This document shows, piece after piece, positions 44,785-53,027 of a stretch of 64,000 nt of DNA. The notes below the pieces were generated by a model that saw only the letters and a program-made list of their open reading frames with translations, made no database searches and was not told the DNA's origin. Numbering within the stretch: position 1 is the first letter of the stretch; every line of letters begins with the position of its first letter. The DNA comes from Lachnospiraceae bacterium (GTDB lineage: Bacteria; Bacillota; Clostridia; Lachnospirales; Lachnospiraceae). The DNA is taken from assembly GCA_015057115.1 (NCBI GenBank), contig SVEZ01000002.1, positions 1 to 64,000 on the forward strand, given 5' to 3'. Position numbers and translations under genes: made by a program.

Positions 44785-45255
44785 ATGGCAGGAGAAAATG
44801 CATTAACAACCCTTGATGGGGATAAGAAGCAATATATCGTAGTAAAAATTGGCAGTGAGCAGTACGGCATTGATATTAGTTTTATCGATAATATTGTTCG
44901 TATGCAGAGTATAACCAGAGTGCCGAAGGCGCAGGAATATTTTAACGGTATTATTAACCTGCGTGGTGAAGTCCTTCCGGTTATGAGTGTTCGTAAAAGA
45001 ATGGGGTTGCCTGATGATGAATTTAATAACAACACCAGAATTATCATTCTGAAGATTGAAGAACGTGGTGGTTTGGGAATTATAGTTGATCAGGTAAAAG
45101 AAGTTGTTGAACTTGGTCCGAATGAGATTGATAATTACAGTCCGGAAACCAAGGATGAAAAAGGTGATTTCATTAAGGGAATTGGTAAAAATAACAACCA
45201 GTTAATTTCCTTGCTTGATTTGAATGCAATTATTGATGATAAGGAAAGTATGTAA
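44785..45255 (+). CDS. cheW: Chemotaxis coupling protein CheW
   Basis: 156 residues, one CheW domain: QYIVVKIGSEQYGIDISFID, IVRMQSITRVPKAQEYFNGI, INLRGEVLPVMSVRKRMGLP and GLGIIVDQVKEVVEL. It bridges receptors and CheA. Start preceded by GGAGGAAAAGGTT. A strong hairpin lies in the gap before cheC. Confidence 0.97.
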   Translation: MAGENALTTLDGDKKQYIVVKIGSEQYGIDISFIDNIVRMQSITRVPKAQEYFNGIINLRGEVLPVMSVRKRMGLPDDEFNNNTRIIILKIEERGGLGIIVDQVKEVVELGPNEIDNYSPETKDEKGDFIKGIGKNNNQLISLLDLNAIIDDKESM

Positions 45256-45261
45256 AAACAG

Positions 45262-45296
45262 AACAATAGTGGGACCCACCCGGTCTCACTATTGTT
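45262..45296 (+). other. Hairpin between cheW and cheC
   Basis: A 15-bp stem with one G-U (AACAATAGTGGGACC, 45262-45276, with 45282-45296), loop CACCC. No U run follows, so it looks like an mRNA stabilising or processing element rather than a full terminator. Confidence 0.6.
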
Positions 45297-45314
45297 GTGC
45301 ATAAAGGAGAAAGT

Positions 45315-45935
45315 ATGGCAGATTATAGCTTAGAAGATGTTAATAATATTTATTTTGACGTATTAAAAGAAATAGGAAATATTGGTGCAGGAAATGCAAC
45401 TACCGCTATTGCATCCATGCTTCAGTTAAGACTGGATATGAATGTACCAAAGGTACAGCTTTTATCCTTCCCGGAACTGGGTGGTGCTGTTGGTGGAGAA
45501 GAGAATCAGATCGTTGGAATTTATCTGGAGGTCGGTTCTGATATTTCCGGAAGTATGATGTTCTTATTGCAGATGGAATCCGCCAGATTCCTGGTAAATA
45601 AGATGATGATGAAGGAAGGCGGAGATCCCAATCATTTTGACGAGATTGAAATGTCTGCATTAAAAGAAGTTGGAAACATCATTGCAGGTTCTTATCTCTC
45701 AGCACTTGCATCTATGACGCAGTTAACAATTACTCCATCCGTACCATATCTTGCAATTGACATGGCGGCGGCTATTTTAAGTGTTCCGGCAATTCAGTTC
45801 GGACAGTATGGAGATAATGCATTATTGATTCAGACCGAGTTCGGTGATGATGTTATGATTGATGGATATTTCATTTTATTGCCGGATTTAGAATCTTATG
45901 CAAAGATTTTGTCGTCGTTAGGTATTCAAGTATAG
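45315..45935 (+). CDS. cheC: CheY-P phosphatase CheC
   Basis: 206 residues. Two helices carry the phosphatase signature: YFDVLKEIGNIGAGNATTAI and IEMSALKEVGNIIAGSYLSA (E and N pairs). CheC dephosphorylates CheY-P and binds CheD. The start at 45315 has AAAGGAGA 6 bases before it; the in-frame ATG at 45297 lies next to the hairpin and lacks a ribosome site. cheD follows after 11 bases. Confidence 0.95.
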   Translation: MADYSLEDVNNIYFDVLKEIGNIGAGNATTAIASMLQLRLDMNVPKVQLLSFPELGGAVGGEENQIVGIYLEVGSDISGSMMFLLQMESARFLVNKMMMKEGGDPNHFDEIEMSALKEVGNIIAGSYLSALASMTQLTITPSVPYLAIDMAAAILSVPAIQFGQYGDNALLIQTEFGDDVMIDGYFILLPDLESYAKILSSLGIQV

Positions 45936-45946
45936 AGGGAGAGTCT

Positions 45947-46432
45947 ATGGGTAAAGTAATTAAAGTAGGTATGGCAGATTTAAAAACAGCTCGCGATCCC
46001 GATGTTCTTACTACCCTTGGATTGGGGTCCTGCATTGGTATTGCATTATGGGATCCAACCACAAAGATTGGTGGTCTGGCTCATATTATGTTGCCAGACA
46101 GTACAGCGATTAAGAATAATTCTAATATTGCAAAGTTTGCTGATACCGGAATTGTAGAGCTTTTAAATCAAATGGTGAAACTGGGAGCGCGTAAAAGCAG
46201 TATAGTAGCCAAAATTGCCGGAGGAGCAAGGATGTTCGAAATGAGCGGTGGCTCAACCATCGGTAGTGTAGGTGACCGGAACGCGGAAAGCTCGAAGGAA
46301 ACCTTGAAAAAGCTGGGTATTCGTCTAATTGCAGAAGATACCGGTTTAAATTACGGTCGTACAGTAGAATTGTACTGTGAGAATGGTGAATTCCTTATTA
46401 AGGCCGTAGGTAAACCGGTGAAGAAGATTTAA
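45947..46432 (+). CDS. cheD: Chemoreceptor glutamine deamidase CheD
   Basis: 161 residues. VLTTLGLGSCIGIALWDPTT contains the catalytic cysteine, and GGLAHIMLPDS the histidine. Later KIAGGARMFEMSGGSTIGSV matches the family. CheD deamidates receptor glutamines and is held by CheC when CheY-P is present. cheC-cheD adjacency is conserved in Firmicutes. Confidence 0.96.
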   Translation: MGKVIKVGMADLKTARDPDVLTTLGLGSCIGIALWDPTTKIGGLAHIMLPDSTAIKNNSNIAKFADTGIVELLNQMVKLGARKSSIVAKIAGGARMFEMSGGSTIGSVGDRNAESSKETLKKLGIRLIAEDTGLNYGRTVELYCENGEFLIKAVGKPVKKI

Positions 46433-46465
46433 TGAAAGACATAATAGGAAAACGAGGAAACCGGC

Positions 46466-46906
46466 ATGAGTGATAAGGAAAAAGAAAAAGATAAGGAAAA
46501 TGAAAAAGATAAAGAAAAATTAAGCGATCAGAATGGGGAACAGGCTGATGAAAAGAAAAAGTACAGAACCATTATTAACACGAAGCCGGTTCCATCCATC
46601 TGTATGCTTTTAGCGGGTATTGTCCGCTGCATTTTTGGAATCATATACCGCGATGAGCTGAAAAGCTTTTTGTGGACATTGGTTCTGGTAATGATTTGCT
46701 TTTATATAATCGGCTTTTTGGTTAAGGTAATCTTAGATCGTAACTTTAAGGAAATGATTGAAGATGCACCGGTAGAGACACCTGAAGAAGAGCGGGAACT
46801 TGAGAATATTGAGGAAACCGATGGAGTCGTTGCCGAAGAAGCCGGTTTTATACAGGAGAAGCTTGTGAATCCGGTAAATGATGAAGAGGAAGTGGATTCG
46901 TTTTAA
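46466..46906 (+). CDS. Uncharacterised two-helix membrane protein between cheD and sigD
   Basis: 146 residues. A very charged Lys/Glu/Asp start (1-35), two hydrophobic helices (about 45-63 and 70-92, SFLWTLVLVMICFYIIGFLV), and an acidic C-terminal tail of about 50 residues. I recognise no domain. It is co-directional with cheD and sigD, 33 and 24 bases away, so probably co-transcribed. B. subtilis has no counterpart at this spot. A role in motility is guessed only from position. Confidence 0.75.
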   Translation: MSDKEKEKDKENEKDKEKLSDQNGEQADEKKKYRTIINTKPVPSICMLLAGIVRCIFGIIYRDELKSFLWTLVLVMICFYIIGFLVKVILDRNFKEMIEDAPVETPEEERELENIEETDGVVAEEAGFIQEKLVNPVNDEEEVDSF

Positions 46907-46930
46907 ATAACAAAACCTGGAGGACGCTAG

Positions 46931-47695
46931 ATGAAGCCGGAAGAAAAAGAAATGCTCTGGGTACAATATAGAAAGCAGCCAAGCGCAGAGTTAAGGGAGC
47001 AGCTTATTATAGAATATTCGCCCCTTGTAAAGATTGTTGCTGGCAGACTTGGAATGTATCTGGGCGGTAATTTGGAATATGAAGATCTGGTGAGTTACGG
47101 AATTTTTGGACTGATCGATGCGATTGATAAATTTAACCTTGAAAAAGAGGTTAAGTTTGAAACTTATGCCAGTTTAAGAATTCGTGGGGCTATTTTAGAC
47201 CAGATTCGAAAAATGGATTGGATCCCCAGAACCATTCGTCAGAGGCAGCGCAAGATTGATGAAGCAGTGAAGAATCTTGAAAATCAGTTGGGGCGTGCTG
47301 CAAGCGAAGGGGAGATAGCAGAGGAGTTGGGACTTACTCTGGATGAGTATTCCGAGTGGCAGAATCAGATGAAGGTAACCAACATGGTTTCCCTGAATGA
47401 ATTTGAGGATCAGGGGCCGGAACCGGTTATGGATGCCAGACATAACAGTCATTTTCAGGAGCCGGAGATGGCTATTGAGAAGGAAGGACTGAAGCAGGCT
47501 CTGGCAAGTAGCTTGGAGCTGTTGACCGAAAAAGAAAAACAGGTTATTCTTTTTTACTACTATGAAGAAATGACTTTAAAGGAAATTAGTTTGGTTTTAG
47601 AGGTTTCTGAATCCCGTATTTCGCAGTTACATACCAAAGCATTACAGAAAATGAAAAAAGGTATGGGTGATTACATGGATGTGTTGTATAATTAG
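46931..47695 (+). CDS. sigD: Flagellar sigma factor SigD/FliA (sigma-28)
   Basis: 254 residues. Region 2: EYSPLVKIVAGRLGMYLGGN then YEDLVSYGIFGLIDAIDKFN and FETYASLRIRGAILDQIRKMDWIPR. Region 4: EKQVILFYYYEEMTLKEISL then VLEVSESRISQLHTKALQKM. SigD transcribes flagellin, chemoreceptor and autolysin genes and is held by FlgM (not in this window). Its place near the end of the fla/che cluster is as in B. subtilis. GGAGGAC precedes the ATG. Confidence 0.97.
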   Translation: MKPEEKEMLWVQYRKQPSAELREQLIIEYSPLVKIVAGRLGMYLGGNLEYEDLVSYGIFGLIDAIDKFNLEKEVKFETYASLRIRGAILDQIRKMDWIPRTIRQRQRKIDEAVKNLENQLGRAASEGEIAEELGLTLDEYSEWQNQMKVTNMVSLNEFEDQGPEPVMDARHNSHFQEPEMAIEKEGLKQALASSLELLTEKEKQVILFYYYEEMTLKEISLVLEVSESRISQLHTKALQKMKKGMGDYMDVLYN

Positions 47696-47715
47696 AAAGT
47701 TGGGGGATTTGTTGG

Positions 47716-49308
47716 ATGAATGGATATGCACAGTTAGTGGTAGAGGGAGATAATACCTTGGTTAAGATTATGCCGCCGGATGAAGGCGGTAAGAAGCAGG
47801 ATGTGGCATCTTTAACCGAGTATCTCGAAAGAAACCAGTTGAATGAATACAGTGTAAAAGAGCTGTCTGTTCTTTGTGAGAAATCGGATGGTGTAACCAC
47901 ATCAAAGGTGGGGCCGGCACCTTTCCGTCCTTATGATGAACAGATTGATTTGAATGTTTCCATAGACAAAATGCTGGTGTTTTGTCGCTTTTTTCCACCC
48001 TCAGAGGGTGGAACAATGTTGGATGAGGGGAAAATCATCGAGCATTTGCGACAGAACAAAGTAGTGTATGGCGTTGATCAGGAAGCGTTAAATCGCTTTT
48101 TGGCAAATCATGAGTATAACCGTGACATTGTGATTGCTAAAGGCCAGCCGGCAAGACAGGGTAAAGATGGAAAGATTGAGTATTTCTTTAATACTTCTCT
48201 TAGCACTAAGCCTAAGAAAAATGAAGACGGAACGGTTAACTATCACGAACTGAATACTGTCAGCATTGTGCAGAAGGGACAGTGCCTGGCGAGGAGAATT
48301 CCTGCAGATATGGGTGACATCGGAACGGATGTATTTGGCGCCGAAGTGAAGCCGCATCAGGTAAAAGAGGCAAAGCTTTCCTTCGGAAATAATATTACCC
48401 TGTCTGATGATGAGAATGAAATTTTTTCGGATGTAACGGGACATGCAACCTTAACCCAGGACAAAGTCTTTGTATCCGATATTTTAGATATACCGGCAGA
48501 TGTGGATACGTCTACAGGCGATATTACCTATGAAGGATCCGTTCTTGTTCATGGAAATGTGAAGAGTGGATTTAAAGTTCAGGCAAAAGGTGATGTGGTT
48601 GTAGAAGGCGTTGTAGAAGGCGCAATTGTTGTTTCGGAAGGCCAGATTGTAATCAAACGAGGAATTCATGGTGTCAACAAGGGTGTGTTGGATGCCAAAG
48701 GAAATGTTCTTTGTAAGTTTATTGAGAATGCCAGAGTTATTTCCGGTGGCTATATTGAGACGGAAGGTATTTTGCACAGTAAAGTTTCTGCAACAACCAA
48801 TATTATTGTTCATGGTAAAAAAGCTATGATTGCAGGTGGCGTTGTGCGTGCCGGCAATATGGTAGAAGTAGATACCCTTGGATCCGAAATGGGAGCTGCT
48901 ACAGCGGTGGAAGTAGGTGTGGATCCCAAGAAGAAAGCTCGCTTTATGGAAGTTTCCGATGCCATTAAGGCAAAACGCAAGGAAGTGGATTCCATTAAGC
49001 CGATTTTACAGAATTTCTCTGAAAAAATGGCTGCGGGAGTTCAGATTCCGGAAGATAAAATGCAATATGTTCAGAAGCTTTCCATGGCATTTAAAGGATT
49101 GCAGGGTGAATTAAAAGCATTGAATGAAGAATATGAAATGCTAAATAAAGAGATTATGACCGGAAAAGATGCAAAGGTGAAGGTTACCAAGGATGTTTTC
49201 CCCGGAGTAACCATCGCTATTTCCGATGTAAGTCTTACAACAAAGACCAATCGTTCATTTTGTCAGTTTGTAAGAGAAGGCGGTGCAGTTACGGTTAAGA
49301 ATCTCTAG
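47716..49308 (+). CDS. FapA/DUF342 family protein
   Basis: 530 residues, cytoplasmic. An N-terminal region to about 170 (MLVFCRFFPPSEGGTMLDEG) precedes the DUF342 beta-helix (about 175-390) rich in short strand repeats: YEGSVLVHGNVKSGFKVQAK, GDVVVEGVVEGAIVVSEGQI, VISGGYIETEGILHSKV. A coiled coil (about 400-475) and a short C-terminal domain follow. The strand pattern recalls bactofilins. DUF342 proteins are often encoded beside sigD or in flagellar clusters in Clostridia and Vibrio relatives; function is not settled. Confidence 0.88.
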   Translation: MNGYAQLVVEGDNTLVKIMPPDEGGKKQDVASLTEYLERNQLNEYSVKELSVLCEKSDGVTTSKVGPAPFRPYDEQIDLNVSIDKMLVFCRFFPPSEGGTMLDEGKIIEHLRQNKVVYGVDQEALNRFLANHEYNRDIVIAKGQPARQGKDGKIEYFFNTSLSTKPKKNEDGTVNYHELNTVSIVQKGQCLARRIPADMGDIGTDVFGAEVKPHQVKEAKLSFGNNITLSDDENEIFSDVTGHATLTQDKVFVSDILDIPADVDTSTGDITYEGSVLVHGNVKSGFKVQAKGDVVVEGVVEGAIVVSEGQIVIKRGIHGVNKGVLDAKGNVLCKFIENARVISGGYIETEGILHSKVSATTNIIVHGKKAMIAGGVVRAGNMVEVDTLGSEMGAATAVEVGVDPKKKARFMEVSDAIKAKRKEVDSIKPILQNFSEKMAAGVQIPEDKMQYVQKLSMAFKGLQGELKALNEEYEMLNKEIMTGKDAKVKVTKDVFPGVTIAISDVSLTTKTNRSFCQFVREGGAVTVKNL

Positions 49309-49329
49309 GGATTATAAGGAGAGATTTGT

Positions 49330-49647
49330 ATGACAATCAGACCGATTGATTTTAACGGTATGATGCAAAGAAGCCAGGACGTCAGTACTTTGAAACAACA
49401 CGAAGATCAGCGTCCGGTTATTGAACAGCAGCATATCGAGCATAAGGAAGAGAAAAAAATTGAGCATCGTTTGCATCAGGTTAATGAATCCGAGAAGAAG
49501 GATGAAACCCAGACTAAATATGATGCGCGAGATGAGAGCAAAAATAAATATTTTGCCAATCCCAATGCGAAGAAGAAAAAGAAGGAGGAAAAAGATAAAG
49601 TCACACCAAAGGCGCAGTATTCCGGAGGTTTTGACATTAAAATCTAG
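49330..49647 (+). CDS. Small charged protein of the flagellar operon, unassigned
   Basis: 105 residues, no membrane helix. The start (MTIRPIDFNGMMQRSQDVST) is the most ordered part; the rest is Glu/Lys/Gln-rich and probably disordered or coiled coil (HIEHKEEKKIEHRL; NAKKKKKEEKDK). It ends GGFDIKI. GGAGAG lies upstream and only 5 bases separate it from the next gene. I recognise no domain; function unknown. Confidence 0.75.
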   Translation: MTIRPIDFNGMMQRSQDVSTLKQHEDQRPVIEQQHIEHKEEKKIEHRLHQVNESEKKDETQTKYDARDESKNKYFANPNAKKKKKEEKDKVTPKAQYSGGFDIKI

Positions 49648-49652
49648 AAATT

Positions 49653-50375
49653 ATGGGCGTATTAGAGGCTATTTTTTTGGTTGTCGGTGTCGCTTTTATT
49701 ATTGTAAGTTTTTTCATCACCGATAAACTTTCCGATAAAGATGTGGAGGAATTGGCCACATTAAGTGAGGCACAATTAAAAGTTATTACGGATAAGCAGG
49801 TTCAGGAAGCTAAGAAACGCGTAGAACAGGCCATCCAGGAGACTGCTGTCAGCAAAGAAGAACAGTCTGAACGAGCTATGGAACAGGTTAGCAATGAAAA
49901 GATTATGGCCATCAGCGAGTATTCGGATACAGTTTTGGATTCTATTAACAAAACCCATAACGAAGTTATGTTCTTGTACAGTATGTTGAATGATAAACAT
50001 ACGGAATTAACCAAATTGGCAAATGATTTGACTGCGTTGGAAGGAGAGGCGGCAGGTTTTGTAAATCAGGCAAAGCAGCAAATAGCTGTAGCCCAGAAGC
50101 CACAGGAAGTACCGGTTGCTCCTGCACCAGCACCTCACCCTGTAGTAAAACCGGTTCAGCCGGTTTTACAGCCGGCTCCCAAGGTTAGCGAACCTGTAAA
50201 ACAGGAGACGGATGCTACGGAGGAAATCAAGAAGGAAAAGGCTCCTATGTTTTCCAACCGTGACCGGATTTTAGAGTGCTACCGTAAGGGAATGAGTGAA
50301 GTGGAAATTGCAAAAGCGCTTTCTCTGGGAATCGGTGAAGTACGTTTGGTTATTGATTTGTATGATGAGGTGTAG
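49653..50375 (+). CDS. DUF6115-type membrane-anchored coiled-coil protein at the swrB position
   Basis: 240 residues. An N-terminal helix (VLEAIFLVVGVAFIIVSFFI) anchors a long coiled coil (about 30-140), a Pro/Val/Ala linker, and a C-terminal helix-turn-helix-like end ILECYRKGMSEVEIAKALSL then GIGEVRLVIDLYDEV. This layout resembles DUF6115 proteins and B. subtilis SwrB, which also sits between sigD and rpsB and activates the flagellar export gate. Sequence similarity to SwrB is not something I can measure here, so equivalence is inference. No clear ribosome site; it may be coupled to the upstream gene. Confidence 0.72.
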   Translation: MGVLEAIFLVVGVAFIIVSFFITDKLSDKDVEELATLSEAQLKVITDKQVQEAKKRVEQAIQETAVSKEEQSERAMEQVSNEKIMAISEYSDTVLDSINKTHNEVMFLYSMLNDKHTELTKLANDLTALEGEAAGFVNQAKQQIAVAQKPQEVPVAPAPAPHPVVKPVQPVLQPAPKVSEPVKQETDATEEIKKEKAPMFSNRDRILECYRKGMSEVEIAKALSLGIGEVRLVIDLYDEV

Positions 50376-50377
50376 GA

Positions 50378-50986
50378 ATGAGGTTTAAATATTATCTTCG
50401 GGGAGCCGGAGTGGGAATTTTGGTAACCACCATTGTGCTTACCATTGCTTTTTGGCGTTTTAAACCTACTCTTACGGCAGATGAGATTCGCCTTCAGGCA
50501 AGAAAGCTGGGTATGGTGGAAGCGGAAGAAGCGGATAAGCAACAAGAAGAGACAGAGAAGAAAGAAGATTCAAAAGAAGATAAACCGACTGAACCGGAAG
50601 AGAATCAGGAAAAACCTGAGGATGAAAAATCCGAAAATGAAAAGTCGGAAGATGAAAAAGAGAAGAAGGAAGAATCCGAGAAAGAATCTGACAAGAAAGA
50701 GGATTCTAAGAAGGATGAAACTACCGGAAAAGAAGATAAAAAAGATGACTCCGAGAAAGAAGATAAAGAGAAGGAACCCCGCAAGATTCGTTTTGTGGTT
50801 TCCGGTGGGGAATTCTCCGATGTTATTTGCGAACACTTAAAGGAAAAGGGACTTATTAAGAATGCAGAGCGATATAATCGTTGGTTGGGAAGACATGGTT
50901 ATGATAACATGATTCAGCCCGGAGTATACCGTATTAAAGAGGGTTCCACCTATAAAGAAATCGCGGAAATATTATCAGAACACTAA
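50378..50986 (+). CDS. Membrane-anchored protein with MltG-like LysM domain, no transglycosylase domain
   Basis: 202 residues. One membrane helix near the start (GAGVGILVTTIVLTIAFWRF, about 9-28), a very long Glu/Lys/Asp-rich stretch (about 50-133), then a compact C-terminal domain: IRFVVSGGEFSDVICEHLKE, KGLIKNAERYNRWLGRHGYD, NMIQPGVYRIKEGSTYKEIA. This end matches the LysM-like N-terminal domain of YceG/MltG endolytic transglycosylases, but the protein stops where the catalytic domain would begin. It starts 2 bases after the DUF6115 gene. Possibly a wall-sensing protein; function unknown. Confidence 0.75.
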   Translation: MRFKYYLRGAGVGILVTTIVLTIAFWRFKPTLTADEIRLQARKLGMVEAEEADKQQEETEKKEDSKEDKPTEPEENQEKPEDEKSENEKSEDEKEKKEESEKESDKKEDSKKDETTGKEDKKDDSEKEDKEKEPRKIRFVVSGGEFSDVICEHLKEKGLIKNAERYNRWLGRHGYDNMIQPGVYRIKEGSTYKEIAEILSEH

Positions 50987-50994
50987 GAAAATGC

Positions 50995-51023
50995 TTGCAT
51001 TGGATTACAAAGTATGCTAGAAT
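50995..51023 (+). promoter_or_regulatory. SigA-type promoter of rpsB-tsf
   Basis: -35 TTGCAT (50995-51000), 17-base spacer, -10 TAGAAT (51018-51023) preceded by TGC (extended -10). It lies just past the stop of the preceding gene. Confidence 0.8.
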
Positions 51024-51191
51024 ATTTGAGTCTGGGCGTACAGGTAAATCCATGCAGGCATTTTTTGTGTGTAAACCTACCGGACAGAAGTAACTATATT
51101 TAGCAATCACATAAGTGGATTTAGGGGAGGGTGCCTAGGTTTCCCCTGAAGATGAAGCTTGTGGAAGAATGAACCAATGGAGGTAAGTAAA
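51024..51191 (+). promoter_or_regulatory. rpsB leader, possible S2 autoregulatory region
   Basis: About 165 bases of untranslated leader with inverted repeats, including AGGGGA/TCCCCT around 51123-51148 and AGGT/ACCT across 51042-51077. Ribosomal protein S2 operons are often controlled by binding of S2 to the leader. I cannot match this to a defined RNA family. Confidence 0.35.
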
Positions 51192-51941
51192 ATGGGCGTA
51201 ATTTCAATGAAACAGTTATTAGAAGCAGGTGTTCATTTTGGACATCAGACAAGAAGATGGAACCCGAAAATGGCTCCGTACATCTACACCGAGCGTAACG
51301 GTATCTACATCATCGACTTACAGAAATCTGTAGGTAAGGTTGATGAAGCTTATAAAGCAATCGCTGATATCGCTGCTGACGGTGGCACAATTCTTTTTGT
51401 TGGTACTAAGAAACAGGCACAGGAAGCAATTCAGACAGAAGCTGAGCGTTGTGGAATGTACTATGTAAACGAGAGATGGTTAGGTGGTATGCTTACCAAC
51501 TTCAAGACCATTGAAAGCCGTGTTAAGAGATTGAAAGCTATCGAGAAGATGCAGGAAGACGGTACCTTTGATGTACTTCCTAAGAAAGAAGTAATCGCTC
51601 TTAAGAAAGAGCTTGCTAAGCTTGAGAAGAACCTTGGTGGTATCAAAGAAATGAAGAAACTTCCGGATGCAATCTTCGTAGTAGATCCTAAGAAGGAAAG
51701 AATCTGCGTGCAGGAAGCTCATACACTTGGTATTCCGCTTATCGGAATCGCAGATACCAACTGTGATCCGGAAGAACTTGATTACGTAATTCCGGGAAAT
51801 GACGATGCAATTCGTGCAGTTAAATTAATCGTTGCTAAGATGGCAGATGCTGTTATCGAAGCAAACCAGGGTGAAGCTGTTTATACAGAAGAAGTTGAAG
51901 TAGGCGAGAACCCATCTATGGAAGAGATCGCAGCAGAATAA
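51192..51941 (+). CDS. rpsB: 30S ribosomal protein S2
   Basis: 249 residues. [79 protein letters not shown] and [20 protein letters not shown] are standard S2 motifs. Start at 51192 follows TGGAGGT by 7 bases. It is followed 28 bases later by tsf, the universal bacterial order. Codon use is strongly biased, as expected for a highly expressed gene. Confidence 0.98.
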   Translation: MGVISMKQLLEAGVHFGHQTRRWNPKMAPYIYTERNGIYIIDLQKSVGKVDEAYKAIADIAADGGTILFVGTKKQAQEAIQTEAERCGMYYVNERWLGGMLTNFKTIESRVKRLKAIEKMQEDGTFDVLPKKEVIALKKELAKLEKNLGGIKEMKKLPDAIFVVDPKKERICVQEAHTLGIPLIGIADTNCDPEELDYVIPGNDDAIRAVKLIVAKMADAVIEANQGEAVYTEEVEVGENPSMEEIAAE

Positions 51942-51969
51942 TCTTTTAAGACAAACGGAGGAATTGAAA

Positions 51970-52899
51970 ATGGCTATTACAGCAGCAATGGTAAAAGAAT
52001 TAAGAGAGCTTACCGGAGCAGGTATGATGGACTGCAAGAAGGCTCTTAATGAAACCAACGGAAATATGGACGAGGCAGTTGAGTTCTTAAGAAAGAACGG
52101 ACAGGCTAAGGCAGAGAAGAAAGCAAGCAGAATCGCAGCAGAAGGTATTTGCTGCATCGCTGTTGACGGAGATAAGAAAGCAGCCGTTGTAGAAGTTAAC
52201 TCTGAAACAGACTTCGTTGCAAAGAACGAGAAGTTCCAGACCTTCGTAAAGGCTGTAGCAGAGAAGGCATTAACAACATCTGCAGCTGATATGGATGCGT
52301 TTATGGCAGAGAGCTGGGATGGTTCCAAGACCATTTCCGAAGAACTTATTGAGCAGATTGCTACCATCGGTGAGAAATTAAGCATTCGTCGTTTTGAGAA
52401 GGTAGAAGCTGCTAATGGTTGTGTTGTTTCTTACGTACACGGTGGCGGAAGAATCGGCGTTATCGTTGAGGCTGAAACTTCTGTTGTTAACGATACTGTA
52501 AAAGAAGCATTAGGAAATGTTGCAATGCAGATTGCTGCTATGTATCCAAAGTATGTAGACCGTAGTGAAATCAGTGCGGACTACATTGCACATGAGAAAG
52601 AGATCTTACTTGCTCAGATTAAGAACGATCCGAAGGAATCCCAGAAACCTGAGAAGGTTATTAACGGAATGATTGAAGGTCGTGTAAACAAAGAATTAAA
52701 AGAAATCTGCTTAGTTGATCAGGTATATGTTAAGGCTGAAGATGGTAAACAGACCGTTGCTAAGTATCTTGAAGAGATTTCCAAGCAGGTTGGAGCAACT
52801 GTAGCAGTTAAGAGATTTGTTCGTTTCGAGACCGGTGAAGGTATGGAGAAGAAGAACGAAGACTTCGCAGCTGAAGTTGCAGCACAGATGAACGCTTAA
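51970..52899 (+). CDS. tsf: Translation elongation factor Ts
   Basis: 309 residues. The N-terminal UBA-like domain AAMVKELRELTGAGMMDCKK then ALNETNGNMDEAVEFLRKNG, then SETDFVAKNEKFQTFVKAVA and YVHGGGRIGVIVEAE. EF-Ts exchanges GDP for GTP on EF-Tu. GGAGG precedes the ATG; the in-frame TTG two codons upstream is unlikely. A terminator follows, separating it from the deacetylase gene. Confidence 0.98.
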   Translation: MAITAAMVKELRELTGAGMMDCKKALNETNGNMDEAVEFLRKNGQAKAEKKASRIAAEGICCIAVDGDKKAAVVEVNSETDFVAKNEKFQTFVKAVAEKALTTSAADMDAFMAESWDGSKTISEELIEQIATIGEKLSIRRFEKVEAANGCVVSYVHGGGRIGVIVEAETSVVNDTVKEALGNVAMQIAAMYPKYVDRSEISADYIAHEKEILLAQIKNDPKESQKPEKVINGMIEGRVNKELKEICLVDQVYVKAEDGKQTVAKYLEEISKQVGATVAVKRFVRFETGEGMEKKNEDFAAEVAAQMNA

Positions 52900-52928
52900 T
52901 TTGTTCAATCTTTGTATTTAGAAGGAAT

Positions 52929-52976
52929 TGCTCTTGGATTCGTTGAAATCAGGCGGATCCAAGAGCATATTTTTTT
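52929..52976 (+). terminator. Rho-independent terminator of rpsB-tsf
   Basis: An 11-bp stem TGCTCTTGGAT/ATCCAAGAGCA (52929-52939 with 52957-52967), a 17-base loop, then a T run at 52970-52976. Confidence 0.85.
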
Positions 52977-53027
52977 GCAAAAATACAGCTTTTCATGGAA
53001 TTATTAAAGAAAAATCGCTTAATATTA

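Noticed and set aside
51052-51093. 13-codon leader peptide ORF before rpsB
   Set aside because: It starts ATGCAGGCA and stops at 51093, but has only a weak AGG upstream and no regulatory codon run. Chance is likely.
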